A stretch of 64,000 nucleotides of DNA from Pholiota molesta (lineage: Eukaryota > Basidiomycota > Agaricomycetes > Agaricales > Strophariaceae). Positions within the stretch are counted from its first letter, which is position 1. Each line of letters begins with the position of its first letter. The DNA is taken from positions 930,001-994,000 of the forward strand of contig JACGCK010000001.1 in NCBI GenBank assembly GCA_014925825.1, given 5' to 3'. Under the pieces are notes generated by a model that searched no databases, was not told where the DNA came from, and saw only the letters and a list, made by a program, of their open reading frames with translations. Below, in pieces: positions 1 to 12,171 of this stretch. A program made the translations under genes and the position numbers.

Positions 1-34
1 GTATTTCAGACTACTTAACTGGCTATACACCTAC

Positions 35-877
35 ATGTTCAACGGTTTGCACGCGATGCACCCAACCGATGCTGAGCTTGCTACTCAGGCACTGGCAGAA
101 GAAGGGAAATATCGGTTTCCATCGTTCTCTGCCTCAGATGCTGTGACATTGGTGATTCTCCTGTTATTGTTCTTCAACGAGTGTAGTCCTCACATTTTCT
201 CCATTATAAGGGATTATCCTTGAGAAAAAGATTTAGATCTTCAACGCGCCACGTCAAAGGAAAGGGCCTCGTTATCTCAGTGCAAACCATTGCCGGCCAT
301 CCTCTGTTCGCATGTACAGTCGGCGATCTTGGGGATGTGAGTGGCATAGGGGATGTTAGTTTGGACAGTTGGGCATGCTTGGAGGGGATGATCAATACGG
401 TAAAGCGGACTGGGCATTCCAGCTTCTATGTCGAGAAAGGTATGAGTGCGATGGGCAAAAGTTCAACCCAACAAATCGGAATTCAAGATGTCTCGTCTGG
501 AATTTATGGAGGAGGTATGTCCATAGGCTGATGTTGAAAGTTCCCATTTTTACGGTTTGGCATACAGCATTTCCAATATGGTTGGAGGTTTAAATCCATT
601 TTGATCATTGTGAGAATAATGCTGAAAATTAGCACAGAGCGCTCCTTGCTGCCCCATTGCAGTGGCTGCGTGCTATTCTGGTTCTTCACAAGATGACCAC
701 TATGTGAGTCCAAGCTTTGTTATTGTGACAAACGCTGAAATCTGAACGAGGGAATAGCTTGTAGCAACGACTATCCGTGATTACTTAACCAAATTGCGGC
801 GCGACAGTCAAAACTTTACCCCAAGTATGCCAGAACACCCAACGCCAGTGGCTCCCCGAGAAAATGCAGTAATATGA
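35..877 (+). CDS. DUF336 / UPF0303 (YBR137W-like, HbpS-fold) protein
   Basis: A small cytosolic protein of the DUF336 (haem-degrading/HbpS-like) family, whose yeast member is YBR137W. Four or five exons can be read. Exon 1 runs to 151 and ends in SASDAVTL. Exon 2 (211-514) begins GLSLRKRF and carries the diagnostic segment LDSWACLEG then RTGHSSFYVEK. Exon 3 starts at 568 (GGAFPI). A later exon reads CPIAVAACYSGSSQDDH, matching the family's second beta-rich motif. The last exon ends TPVAPRENAVI with a stop at 875-877. The start is ambiguous: the ATGs at 35 and 56 are both in frame and the frame stays open to the window edge, so a further 5' exon may be missing. Substrate and role are not established for the family; a link to the GET pathway is reported for the yeast protein. 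Its 3' end faces RIM1 (convergent). Family assignment is confident, exact exon joins less so. Confidence 0.72.
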
Positions 878-1039
878 AGCACATTATAGTATTTAATCAA
901 GCTCACATATGAGATCTAGGAATGGCTGCCGCATCCCTCTGGAGAAAGCGTCTTCGATAGACCACATTCTCCCTTCAATAATAATGTCGAAGGAGAGAGA
1001 AGGGAAGAATTTGTGTCCTAAGAGAATTCTAGATATGGT

Positions 1040-1757
1040 TCAATACCCGGAGGTGTAGTTATTCTGATTTTCGGTCGCAGTTTCGGTTTCGGGTTCGGTT
1101 TCTTCTGGCTTTTGGTGAACCAAGCGGAACGTTTCTAGACGAATGACTTGATTGAGTTTGAATAAATCTTGTTAGTAAAAGAAACACTTGCCATGTCTAA
1201 GGAAAATCTGACGTTGACCGAAAGGGGTAGAGGGATCGGCGCCAGGCTCTGGTTCGCGCATTTCGAAGCCAGCTTCGACGTAAACCTTCGCGCCCTTCTT
1301 CATAGTCTTCAAAATTTGTTGCTGGATTCATTGAAAGATAAAATTCTGTGGAATGTTGATGTCGAGGGTGGGCGCTCTAGTGAATTAAATGATAAGTCGT
1401 GAACCCTTAATATATAGCGATGTTCATACCTCCGTTAGCGTTAGGAGGAAGTCGCTGATTTCTGGTAGCAACGACGTAGCTGGATTGCAACGGATGATTG
1501 GCATGCTGGATTTATGCAGGTCAATCGGCGAGAAAAGAACATACACGCAATACTCTTTATCGTTTTTAGTCGCCCGGGTCTCTGGTTCTCTAACCAGTGT
1601 TCCAACGAGTGTCAACTTTGAGAGGTCTGCGGTTGGGCGCGTGGTAGCAAAGCCCTATCAACCCAAGTAAGTGCCAAAGAGCAACGACAAGGTTAGAGAG
1701 TAAACATACACGCGCAAAAGGGGCTCGAGAGGCAGTTGAACGGAAAATAGAAAGCAT
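1040..1757 (-). CDS. RIM1: mitochondrial single-stranded DNA-binding protein
   Basis: OB-fold SSB acting in mitochondrial DNA replication. The minus-strand ATG at 1757 opens a presequence (MLSIFRSTASRAPFAR), interrupted by an intron. The next exon reads ADLSKLTLVGTLVREPE, the SSB beta1-beta2 strands, and runs to EYCV. A short exon gives YVVATRNQRLPPNANG. A further exon gives KKGAKVYVEAGFEMREPEPG then FGQRQIFLRH, the conserved SSB core. The last exon ends in an acidic tail, TATENQNNYTSGY, with the stop at 1040-1042. The acidic C-terminus resembles the partner-binding tail of bacterial SSB. All introns are GT-AG and short. The gene is head-to-head with HBS1; start codons are 169 bp apart. Length (about 150 aa) fits the family. 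Confidence 0.9.
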
Positions 1758-1926
1758 TGTAAAAATGAGTGAGTGGGGAATACAACTTGTTCGCGGAAAA
1801 GGCAATGGGCTGCAATGGGTCCAATGTTTTGGCTTGTTTGTCTGAGCCACTTTCGTGTTCACTGCCGATTTGAGATGAGATAGCAGCAGCTTCCTTCCCT
1901 TTCTACTGCTGAATCATTTGTTAGTC
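1758..1926. promoter_or_regulatory. shared intergenic region RIM1/HBS1
   Basis: This 169-bp gap separates divergently transcribed RIM1 and HBS1 and must hold both promoters. A pyrimidine-rich stretch (TTCCTTCCCTTTCTACTG) lies just upstream of the HBS1 start. No clear TATA element was seen. Confidence 0.5.
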
Positions 1927-4900
1927 ATGTCCCGCCACAGAAACGTTCGGAATCTCAATATCGCTGGTAAAACTATTTCTTCGTCGTTGCGTCTATTAAA
2001 TTATTGGATTGACATAAACACAGATGAACTCGATGATGATGCTTTATCGGATGGAGGCGACGAGGAATTGACACCAGAGCAGCAAGGTTCGAATGAAATT
2101 GCATTGCTTGCTTACTTCATGCTGAATACACTCAAGCTCAAATGAACTATGCTTTGGAACAAGTCCGCATAGTTCTTGGTAATGAGGACTTGTCTGGATT
2201 TTCAGACAACTCTATCAAGGATGCGCTCTGGGAGTACTACTTTGACGTTGAAAAGACCGTCGCATGGGCATTTGGTTCGTGAAGCATCAAATCACAAAGT
2301 CCTGATCTAATTCCACCATCAGAGGAGCGGGAGCGACGACAGATTGCGAAAGACCGAAAAGGTGAGCGTCTGTATCTTTGTTTACTACCATTTCCATTTC
2401 TTCTTTGCGGTGGAATCGCGCGCCATTGAGTCCGTTGATCGTGGCATAGAACGCAAATCAATGAGAAGGTGCATTTCTTATCTTTATTCGCCTTCCAACT
2501 TTATGAAGATGCAATACATATATCTAATCTAACTAATCAGAACACTCGGATGAACAAAATTGGGAATCTCATTCAGACGGGAACCACCAGGGCGGGCCAT
2601 ATCAATATTATCAAACCATTCAGATTGAAAGCGCAGAAGACGACGAAGTGGCGCAACACACTGGTCCTCGAATATTTTTGGCCCAGCAGCAGCCCGGCTT
2701 TGACAATGCAGCGTATCTAGAAGCTCCAGGCACCCCAATGGCAGTTACAAAAAGGCTCAGCACAATTTCAGAGAAAAGTGAACGAACGGAACCGTCTACG
2801 CTTTGGCGTCCTCGACAGCAATATCATGTTCCAAATACACCACGGTCATTCGTATCTAGCGACACGACATCGTACGGGCAAGAGATAGGTATGTACCCAA
2901 TCATGATTTTTCTTCAACAAAGAGAACCCATGTCGTTAATAACAACAATACTAGACGAAGGGGCATCTTTGAATGAAGCGGCTCGTCATCCTGATCCTAA
3001 TACAAGTCGAATATCGCCTTCTGGGTCAGCAATTCAAAGACTATCCACTTATGATCCCCCTCCTTCCAATTTTTCAAATGCCTCCCACAGTGGCCAACAT
3101 CTTGTCTCATCCACTGAACCTATATCCTCGCTCAAAGACCTTCCATCGATTCCTGATCTTGATTCAAAGTCGAGTCATCAAGCTCTGAACAATCCTTCTG
3201 CTTCCCTTCCCGCATTGCCCAATAAATCGCAATCGAAGTTATCTAAACTAGCGTCATCGAGAGCTGGTAGTATCAGTACGAGAAGTGAAAGTTCAAGATC
3301 TTCGGGAATCGCTGTGACAGGCTCCATCAAGACTTATCCTGCTCTTCGTCCATCTGCGCAATCGGAACGGCCGCCAAGCTCTATAGCTTCCTCCAAAGAT
3401 CTCCCAGACATTCCGCCGCACCCACCAAGTTCGATGACATCTGCAACGTCTTCCATCGTCCGACGAGCGATTCAAGCGGCAATGGAACTTGAAAATATGG
3501 ATAAAGTACCAACACCGATGCCTTCTAGGCATGAATCTCCTATACTTTCGCAACAGTTGGATCCTTTAAAACCATCGACGCAGGATGCCATGTCAACCAC
3601 GCAGCCTACTCCCAGTACTCAGCCTCCTCCATCTGCTCAAACAAAGCCATCATCGAAGTTAGCCATACTCGCTCAGCAGAAGGCGTCAGCAGCAAGTCGA
3701 TCTCTTCCATCTCCAGAACCATCATCGATTTCCACATCACGACCTCTTTCTAAACTAGCTATGCTCGCACAACAAAAGGTGGATGCTACTAGAATCCCTA
3801 AATTACCGAAAACAACCACAGAATATCTCACCCCCATCGCTAATGGATCTTCTGTAACCACCGCCATAACGACCTCTTATCAGTCTTTGTACAGTCTTAC
3901 GGATCCCTCTCGGCCCAATATGATACCCAAATTGGATGTTGTACCCCTGCAAACCCTTTCTGCCGCTTCGACCGATCAAAAGGCTTCGAAGCTTGCAATG
4001 AAGGTCAAGCGAGCAAGCGAAAAGGTCTCCCAGAACGCCAGAGATCACCTAGAAGACGAGGTGACATCACCCATATCACCCATATTCCAACCGAAATCGA
4101 CCCACGCCCGTGCGTCGCCTTCCGCGTTTGCTTCTGTCCTTGTTTATAATGCCACATTTCCTTCCAAAGACAGAAAAAAAGGGAAGGACACAAAACGTAG
4201 CAAAAAGGAACATACACACAATAAGCAAGAAGAATCGCCGGAGGTTCAGAAGCATTTTCGCAAAGCAAGTCCCGATGCTACCCATCCGAATGTTTTCACT
4301 TTCGAAGGTCCCAGCCCAGATGACCTCGTACTCAATGCGCGCAAGGGATCATCCCTTGGGACGAAAGCATCGTCCAAACTCTCATCGGGAATGGGAAAAT
4401 CCTGACGTTTTGATCTTCACTTCACACTATAACTTTTCGTTCTCCCTTTATTGAATTGTTTTTATTGTTTCGTTATGTAATTCTTATTTTCTCTACAGCC
4501 GCGAAAGAACGAGAGAAGGCTTCAAAACTATCGCAGAAACCCGCATCTGGAAGCAGCACCCCAGTAAAAGGACCAAAAAAGACGAATTCAATTGGAATCA
4601 AATTGCCACCATCTAGGAAACCGACCGCTGATCAACAAGACTTGGATTTGTCAGGCCTCAATCTCACAGATAAATCTACGGATGCCGACCCCACAGAGAA
4701 CCGCCAAAAATGAGTATGGCCAAGGAAAAAATATTAGAAGAGGCTAGGCGCACACTCGATGCTGAAGATCAAACCGGCAAGAAAGCGATCAGTATAGTCG
4801 TTATTGGTAAAGATGAATTTTGTTTACTAATCCTGGTATTAATTTGAACAATGCCTCTCAAGGACATGTTGATGCGGGGAAGTCTACATTGATGGGTCGA

Positions 4901-6541
4901 CTTCTATATGAACTCGGCAGGCTTGACGAGAAAACCAGGAAGGCGAACGAAAGAGCGAGCGAGAAGATCGGAAAAAGTAGCTTTAGCTGGGCTTGGGGGC
5001 TTGATGGAACTACGGAAGAAAGGGAGAGGTTGGTACTGTTTTTACCACTTATTCTGTATCACACTCAATGATGGTTGTATTAGAGGAATTACCATGGACA
5101 TTGCATTGCAGACATTGGAGACACCTCACAGACACATAACTGTTCTAGACGCTCCAGGCCATAAGGATTTCATACCAAACATGATTTCTGGTGCTTCACA
5201 AGCAGATTGCGCTCTTCTTGTAGTCGATTCGACTATAGGAGAGTTTGAATCGGGATTTCAGCGAGGCGGACAGACTCGCGAACACCTGTTACTTGTTCGC
5301 AGTCTGGGAGTATCCCAGGTTGTCGTCGCAGTCAACAAACTTGATCAGGTTCGTCATGTCGACCAGTATGCTCTATCCATGCTCACATACGACGGTCTGT
5401 TAGGTGGATTGGAGCCAAAGTCGCTACCATGAAATTTGTGCTGAATTGCAACCTTTCTTAACGCAATCTGGGTTTCAACCTTCAAAAACTTCATATGTAC
5501 CAGTCAGTGCTATGCAAGGTGTCAACCTTGTTGGCGTACATGAAACAGTTGCAAGCTCACTTAAACAATGGTACACGGGCCCAACATTGGTTCATTTGCT
5601 TGGTTCGTCTTAGCAGCGGAATCTATCACTTGCACGCTTAGCGCATTCAAGCAGATAAACTCATACCACCAATCCGAGATATATCATCTCCTTTACGCAT
5701 TCCCATATCCAATGTTTTCAAGCGCCAAAGTTCGGGCGCTGCTGTTTCAGGAAGGCTTTGCGGAGGCGTGGTACAAGTGGGAGAGAAGTTACAGGTACTT
5801 CCAGGAGACGAGACCGCAATAGTGAAATGTGAGTGCATTTTTATTATTGATTTATTGTGATTCTGACATAAATCCCTGAGCAGCTATTGAACTAGATGAA
5901 ACATTCGTACCCTGGGCAGCATCAGGATCAAACGTAACCCTTAATCTCACCGCCATAAATCCAGTCACCCTCGGCATTGGCAGTGTACTCTGTCCTCCAA
6001 CAGATTTAGTTCCATTGGCAACATTATTTACAGCTAGAATCATCGTCTTTGATATTGAAATTCCCATAACTGCTGGAGCATCGGTAAATGACAACGTCCT
6101 CACGCCATCTGATTTCTGTAACTAATTATCTGTTATTCAGATGGAACTATTCCATCACTCCCGAGATGTCCCTGTTACTACTCTGAAGCTGATATCAACC
6201 ATTGATCGTGCTAGTGGAAAGGTCCTTAAAGCAAATCCTCGGTGAGCACCAATGTTATTTGGATCATCTGTGGTGAACTGACAGTGAATCATTAAGAGTA
6301 TTAACAAAAGGAGTATCTGCTGAAGTTCAGATTGCATTGCGCAGCGTGCAAGTGGCTGGTGCATCACAGATATCCCGTGGAATCCCATTGGAAAAATTCT
6401 CGACAAATAAGGATATGGGGAGGATTTTAATTCGAAGAGGAGGTGAAACTATTGCAGCAGGTATGCCAATTCCAGTGATACATATTGCAGTACCCAATAG
6501 CTTATATCATTGCAGGAGTGGTCTTAGAAATCAATGGTTGA
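1927..6541 (+). CDS. HBS1: HBS1-type translational GTPase (ribosome rescue)
   Basis: eEF1A/eRF3-like GTPase that delivers Dom34/Pelota to stalled ribosomes. The start [13 protein letters not shown] opens the HBS1_N domain ([11 protein letters not shown], then [18 protein letters not shown]). A very long disordered Ser/Pro linker follows (about 2640-4400). The GTPase domain starts near 4780: G1 GHVDAGKST (from 4862), G3 DAPGHKDF, G4 NKLD. Domains II/III follow ([38 protein letters not shown]) and the protein ends AGVVLEING. About a dozen introns fit GT-AG. Two joins do not: near 4395 no GT donor joins ...SSGM to AAKERE and an in-frame TGA follows; near 4690 the frame moves from DKSTDAD to [11 protein letters not shown]. 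Each is repaired by one added base; the second could alternatively be a 47-nt intron at 4650-4696. The linker repeats an SKLAxLAQQK motif. Confidence 0.93.
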
Positions 6542-6817
6542 ATACAAAAACATAATTCATGGCGGGACAATAAAAAGGAAAACACATATGTAGAGTTTAG
6601 ACACTATTATACGTAAAGAGAAAACAGAAAGCTGCTAGTGTACATGAATACAATGCAAAGAACAATACGTACGACCATACATTGGCATGAAAGGAAAGAA
6701 AAATAGATAATGCAGAGCAAAGATCCAGCCGTAAAGTCATGTTCAAGAGATCCACCGGAAAAATAAAAGCTCGAGTAATGGTATATTGAAGGATCACCTT
6801 GAGAAAGTGTCGTATCT

Positions 6818-9609
6818 TTATTTCTTTTCCTTCTCCTTTTCCTTGTCGGACTGGAAGATGTTCTTGAGCTTTCCTAGAATAGATGACCTCTTCTTGCGCT
6901 GAGTGTTGAATTTGGATGAAGAAGGGGAGTTATCCGCAGACACAGTCGCAGATTTCGATGAAGACGGGAACGCCTTTTTCTCCTTTGATGGCGTGGTGGG
7001 TTCTGCAGTGACGGTAGCCGCATGTCCATTGCTCGAAGGCTGGGCAGCGGTAGAGTCACTGGATGGCTCTGATGCAATTGGGATAGGCTGTACAGCAGCA
7101 GGTTCTGTTGCTATGATGGGCACATCAGCTGAGGCGAGCTCTGCAGCTGGAGTGGGTTCTGAGACAGGAACCTCTGTGGGGGCTTTGACGACCGGTTCAG
7201 AATCAGGAATAGATTGAACAACAGCTTCGACCTTCTCGACAGGCTGGGGAGTTGGAGTCTCGGTAACGACCTGAGAGACTTCAGACACTGTAGTGGGCTC
7301 TTTCGGGGCCTTGTCCTCGGCCTTGTCCTCGGCAGTAACAGGAGGCTCGGGCACAACGACAGCTGGAGTAGGGTCAGAAACAATTTCGGACACGGGCTCA
7401 GCGATTTCTTCCTTGATTTCGATGGCAGGCTCTTCAGCAGCAGGTATGATAGCTTCTTGATGAACCTCTTCTGCCTTAACTTCCGCGACTAGCTCCTCGA
7501 TAGCAGGGACGTCTGATGCTGGCTCCTCGACAGTAACAGTTGCAGCTTCCTCGACGATAGAAGGCTCTTCAGCCTTACTTGCGATCACTGATTCGTCATT
7601 AGAATGAGGAGCTGCGGTTTCTTCCGCTTTTGTAGGTACATCCTCGACGGGAGGTTTAGGGACAGCTAATTCCTCGCAGGGGGGCAGTTCTTGAACAACT
7701 GCCTCGGTCTTCGTCGTAGGGGTCTCGTTGGGAATGATGGTTTGCTCAATTGTTAACTCTGGAACAGGCGTTTGTTCGACATTTGGCTTAGAAGGGATGG
7801 GTTCTTCATCCTTCACAGCTTCAGTGACCGAGACAGGCTCGGGTTCAGCAGCAATAGGCTCTTCCACTTTGGATGCAGCTGGCTCTTCCTGAACCGACTC
7901 GGGAGCAGGCGCAACGGCCTCTGGAACAGGTTCCTCCTTGACTTCGACAGATTCGACTGGGATCTGAGCCAGAGCTTCGGCTCCGATTTCAGCAATCGAG
8001 TCATCGGCGTCATGAGTTGAGATGGGCTCTGGTGCTGATGCCTCAACCCGCGTTTCTTCAGCGGTCGTCGCTGGAAGAGCCTCAGGTTCAGCTATTGATG
8101 AATCTTCGGTCTTGACATTTGCGATTGACTCTTCAACGACAGCTACGACCTCATGCTCTCTCTGGGACACGTCCTCTACTGTAGTCTCAATAACAACCGG
8201 TTCAGATTCGGAGGCAGGTGCTGTTTCTTCGGCGACAGGTTCCTCAGAAGGTGTAGACTCGGGCTCTGGAGCAGGTGAAGTTGCTCCTTCAACGATGACA
8301 GGAGCTACTTCAATGGTTTCATCCTTCAATATTGTTGATTCGGTAGGGGTGTCACTGACAGCTGGGGGAGACTCAGCTTCAAGGGCGCTGGGCACATCGG
8401 GAACGGTGGCTCTGGGATTGAAGCTTCCTCTGCTGCCTTTGCTGTTTCACCACAGGTGCAACTGTAGTCTCAGGAGCGGCCTCTGCTGGAGCCATAACCT
8501 CGGTAACAGTAACAGGAGGTGTGGCGACGAGCTCTAATTCCGGTGCAATTGTGTTGTTCTCCGCGGCATTCACGGGAACAATTAGGATTGGTACAATAGG
8601 TGCAACTGGGGAAGGAAGCGGTTCAGAAACTTCTGGATTCTGGGCAGGCGCAGACGTAGATTCCGTTGGCAAAGCCGCACTGTTGGGAGCTGATTCTGGT
8701 CCACCTGGTACAGTGAACGCGTCACCCGGTATAGGTGTCGGAATGGCGATCTAGAGACGTGAAGAAACAAACGGAACATTATTTCACTATACCATTTACA
8801 TACAAAAATATTAGACATGATGACGTACCTGTTGGATATTAATGGGATCTACTCCGACTACGCTGTGTATGGCGGCTCCGAGCCCAGACGCCACGTAGTC
8901 TAAGGTCGAAGATGTTCCGTCGCGCGCCACGATGGTATCTGCTATATCGGAAAGGAATTGAGGGTAACCTGGGGGATAGATGGCCGATGCTTTAGGCTCA
9001 CTGTCGGAATTATTCTTAACCTCTTCAGCGGCCTCGGCTGCAGGTGTCTCGACAATTCCACCTGCGGGCTGCTCTGCAGGCTCTGTGACGGCGGCATCTC
9101 CATTTTTGGCATGGCCGTTTGGAATTGGCTCCTTATCTTTATCAGGTTCAGCGCTATCAGCGACTTCGGAGTCTGCAGCTTGTTCCGGATTTAAAGCGGT
9201 GGAGGGCGCCTCTTGCGCAGGGGGCGCTGGAGGCGCGGTATAGACGTGATTTACGAAGCCTCCTGGGTCCGTTTCAGTGGTTTGGTTCTCGTGGAGAACC
9301 CATTTCCCGTCCACGACATATTTGAACTTGATTTTCTCTCCCCAGGGTATCTTGGTCGTGCCCACAAATCCGGTGGGCGTCTTCGTCATATGAACGGAGC
9401 AAGACCACTGTAGAGAGGCAGAATGAGTAAACATGTACATATGGCGCGTATTTATTGCTAACCTCGTCGAAGGTTCCAGTGACGATAACGGCCGTGGGCT
9501 CTGGGTGAGGCCTGGAAAGCGTATGTGTGTTTAGACATCAGCTTCATGTAGACGACCAAGAACAAACTTGCCATTCGAAAGCGACTTCATGTAGATCTTG
9601 GGCAGCCAT
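6818..9609 (-). CDS. CBM48 / AMPK1_CBM glycogen-binding domain protein with long acidic Pro/Glu/Ala tail
   Basis: Starts MAAQDLHEVAFEW at 9609. After a short intron it continues PTAVIVTGTFDEW and, after a second intron, SCSVHMTKTPTGFVGTTKI then FKYVVDGKWVLHENQ and DPGGFVNHVYTAP. This is a complete AMPK-beta-type carbohydrate-binding module, as in yeast Mdg1 and Crp1. Beyond it lie roughly 800 residues rich in Glu, Pro, Ala, Val and Ser with no other domain, ending in a lysine-rich stretch (KNIFQSDKEKEKEKK). An intron lies near 8756-8830. Around 8405-8455 the frame breaks twice; adding one base at each point gives a smooth reading (VVETAKAAEEAS, then PEATVPDVPS) of the same composition, so these are probably sequence errors. 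Function beyond polysaccharide or membrane-cortex binding cannot be inferred. Head-to-head with EFM6. Confidence 0.82.
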
Positions 9610-10100
9610 GGATGGTAGGGAGACCGGGGAAGGACGCAGGGATAGTGTGGAAGCGCTGAGTGTTAGCTTGAATGGAAAACCAAAGGACCGCGGTCACGAT
9701 GGACGAACAGTGTTGAATTTGATACGTTGCACATGTTTACCAGAATCCGAGCGCACTTTCAGAGTTTCTCCTTGGATGTTGGCCAACCAAAGGTATTTCC
9801 GTTGCTATGTACGGCTATATTCTCCTTCCGTGGTTGCTCATCCGATAGATAGCATATACCAGGGGGAGGAGCGGGCATAGCTTTCGGCGTTGGTGCAAAT
9901 AGACGCCCAGGCGATCTTTGAGCACGCTGTCGAACTAGCACCATGTTATTGAATAATGAACACGTTTGTGATCTCAAATACTAGTCCAGTCCATGAGAAT
10001 AGGCAATTGCACATTTTGACAACAGGCGGCATGGATCTGTGCTTGAAAGGGTCCCGACTCCCGATCGCGTCTATCTCTTCCACCATCACCAGACCACTCG
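9610..10100. promoter_or_regulatory. divergent intergenic region CBM48 gene/EFM6
   Basis: A 491-bp gap between divergent start codons. ORFs in it are short and resemble no known protein, and nothing else distinctive was seen. It presumably holds both promoters and 5' leaders. Confidence 0.4.
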
Positions 10101-11214
10101 ATGACTCTCGAGCTCGACACTACACTCGAATGTGGAGACATCGCACTCCAAGAACAGCTGGATGGCAGGGATCCTTTGCGCCATCTCAGGGACGATGGTG
10201 ATTTGGAAGGCGTTATCTCTTCAGAAGGCCTTGCACGCGCCTCTTCCTCCACCTCTGAGCTCCTGACCGTTCTCCCGCAGCAATCCCATTCGGTCGAAGA
10301 CGGCCTTCTGAAACTTACTTTTGCACATAACTGGGAATCAATAACGAAGCCCTTATCCATTTCTCTCGTCGTGGACGCTTCCCCGGGTTGTGGAGGTTTA
10401 GCTTGGCCAGCTGGACAGGTGCTCCTTCACAGTCTTCACTTCATTATCCTTCCTTCCTGAAGGTGTTTAATCCATTTCTTATGGCCATAGATTCTTGCGA
10501 GCTATCTTGTTCAGAAAGGCCCGGAATATTTCAAGAACAAGAACGTTCTCGAACTTGGGAGTGGTACTGGACTCGTCGGACTTGCCATTGGCGCATTTGG
10601 ATTTGCGACCACTGTTTGGATAACAGACCAAGCGTCCGTTGCATTTTCTTATATCTATGCACTATCAGGCTTTCGTGTTAACAGTCTTATACGTCTCATC
10701 TATCAATCCATTTAGCCCATTGCTGCCGATCATGAACCGCAACATTTTATTGAATAAGCTTGAAGAAAGAGTTCATGTCGCCGAATTGAATTGGTCGGTT
10801 TTCTTCTACTTGTCATTTTAGTCACGCATACCAGGTTTCTCAATAACTTCACGGTCGTTGATCAAGGGGAGCTTCGATACCTGCAGATATCCCACGTCCA
10901 GATGTCATCATAGCAGCCGATTGCGTATACTTCGAGCCAGCGTTTCCGCTCCTCGTACAAACGCTAAGTGATCTCGCTGAGGCATCGACAGAAATTCTGT
11001 TCTGCTACAAGAAAAGAAGGAAGGTAAGAAACCCCTGATAACTCCATTCGAATTATATGCGAAGGCCGAACTTCTTTTTTTTTAACAGGCTGATAAACGA
11101 TTTTTCGGGATGCTCAAGAAGAAGTTTACATGGCAAGAAGTTATGGACGATCCTAATCGGCCAATTTACAACAGAGAGGCAATTACTCTCGTGAGGCTTT
11201 TCAAGGCGAAATAA
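10101..11214 (+). CDS. EFM6: EFM6/METTL21-family protein lysine methyltransferase
   Basis: Seven-beta-strand S-adenosylmethionine-dependent methyltransferase (Methyltransf_16). The yeast orthologue methylates elongation factor 1A. Exon 1 runs from MTLELDTTLE to GGLAWPAGQ. Exon 2 carries SAM-binding motif I, VLELGSGTGLVGLAIGAF. Exon 3 reads PLLPIMNRNILLNKLEERV and ELNW. The next exon has DVIIAADCVYFEPAFPLL, the family's post-II motif, and ends at FCYKKRRK. The last exon begins ADKRFFGMLKKKF; the KKRRKADK string is characteristic of Efm6. The stop is at 11212-11214. All introns are GT-AG and no frame break was seen. Predicted to be cytosolic and about 300 aa. Confidence 0.9.
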
Positions 11215-11584
11215 GCAAACGATACCTCATGTCCTCAAAATTTTCTTCACGGCCAAGCTAGAAACTATATAAACGGAATGAACTAACAGGGAAGAAGTTG
11301 CTCTTGCTTTTATGTCTGGGGTTTGAATATGAACAGCTATGTATCACCAATTAAATGTAGGATCAATTGACAGGGCCCAATTTCAAGAGCAGAGGTATTT
11401 ATTCCAAAGCCCTCTAATCCGAAGAATTGTTTATCAAGAATAGATCCGGAGAGCAACGGAAATTGCTCGAGGGCAAGGAGAGCCAAACTGATTAATGTAA
11501 GAGAGCCTGTATCGTCTATTGAGTCGAATGGAGGGTTTTTTCTGTCCTAGCAAAATGAGTTACTTGGGGTAAGAAACATATAGA
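11215..11584. other. intergenic, convergent 3' ends
   Basis: About 370 bp between the stops of EFM6 (+) and BOL3 (-). AT-rich, as expected for 3' untranslated sequence. No gene, RNA or repeat was recognised. Confidence 0.5.
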
Positions 11585-12034
11585 TTATTGGGCAATGGTT
11601 TTTATCTAGAAAGAGTGAAGCCGTGAGTAATATAATTTGAGAAACAACATTTTCTGCAGACCGACCTGAAGACCATGTATGCCTGCAATTTCTTTCTTCA
11701 GGGTTTCCGTAACGAGCTTATGCTGTTTGACAATCGGCAGTCCTTTGAACGTTTCACTGGCAATAGTTATGGAATAAAACGAGCCACAGCCACCTGTAAT
11801 ATACTCGATGTTAGAAGGCGACTTGATAGGTGCAGAACGATGTGGCATACCCGAAACGTCCTGAACTTGTAATTGAGATGGAGCAAACTTCTCGACGAGC
11901 TTCTGAGTAATAAGCTGCTCTCCTTCTAAGAGCTCTGGCTGCGATGATGCAGGCGCATTTCTAGAGCAGGCGGTGGCCGAGAAGGCGCGCGCCGAATGGA
12001 CTGTAGGTAGCAGGCGGCGAGTAAGGGAGAACAT
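11585..12034 (-). CDS. BOL3: mitochondrial BolA-like protein
   Basis: BolA-family partner of monothiol glutaredoxins in mitochondrial iron-sulfur cluster delivery. The ATG at 12034 opens a presequence (MFSLTRRLLPTVHSARAF, then SATACSRN). The BolA fold follows: LVEKFAPSQLQVQDVSG, then GGCGSFYSITIASETFKG and KQHKLVTETLKKEIAGIHGL. The final exon, joined by a roughly 60-nt intron, supplies QIKTIAQ. The GGCGSxY and IKQHKLV...IHGLQLKT pattern is closer to Bol3/BOLA3 than to Bol1, since it has GCGS in the variable loop. An ATG further upstream in frame would add residues unlike a presequence, so 12034 is preferred. Divergent from COX15. Confidence 0.88.
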
Positions 12035-12171
12035 GTTTGAGTGATCGAGGCCGCGAATTGGCCCGTTCCGATTGGCTTGATCGCATTCTGAACAGGAATG
12101 CCGACCGACCGCGTCGCGAACTTGAAGTCCAGGCTTTAGCTTCAACTTCATCCACCACCATCACCACTCAC
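12035..12171. promoter_or_regulatory. bidirectional promoter BOL3/COX15 with two CCAAT boxes
   Basis: Only 137 bp separate the two start codons. Two ATTGG pentamers (CCAAT on the minus strand) lie at 12057-12061 and 12071-12075, 14 bp apart. CCAAT is the HAP-complex site, which in fungi controls respiratory and haem genes. Both flanking genes encode mitochondrial proteins. Confidence 0.55.

Noticed and set aside
4650..4696. A 47-nt intron in HBS1 restoring the frame
   Set aside because: Length and phase fit, but the donor GTCAGG is weak and one missing C at CCCC explains the break equally well. Left as an alternative.
8399..8460. An intron of about 80 nt in the CBM48 protein tail
   Set aside because: GT-AG combinations of suitable phase exist, but the skipped bases read as the same Glu/Ala/Pro composition in alternating frames, so two missing bases explain it better.
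6903..8754. Several Ser/Gly-rich plus-strand ORFs
   Set aside because: Shadows of the low-complexity CBM48 protein tail on the opposite strand.
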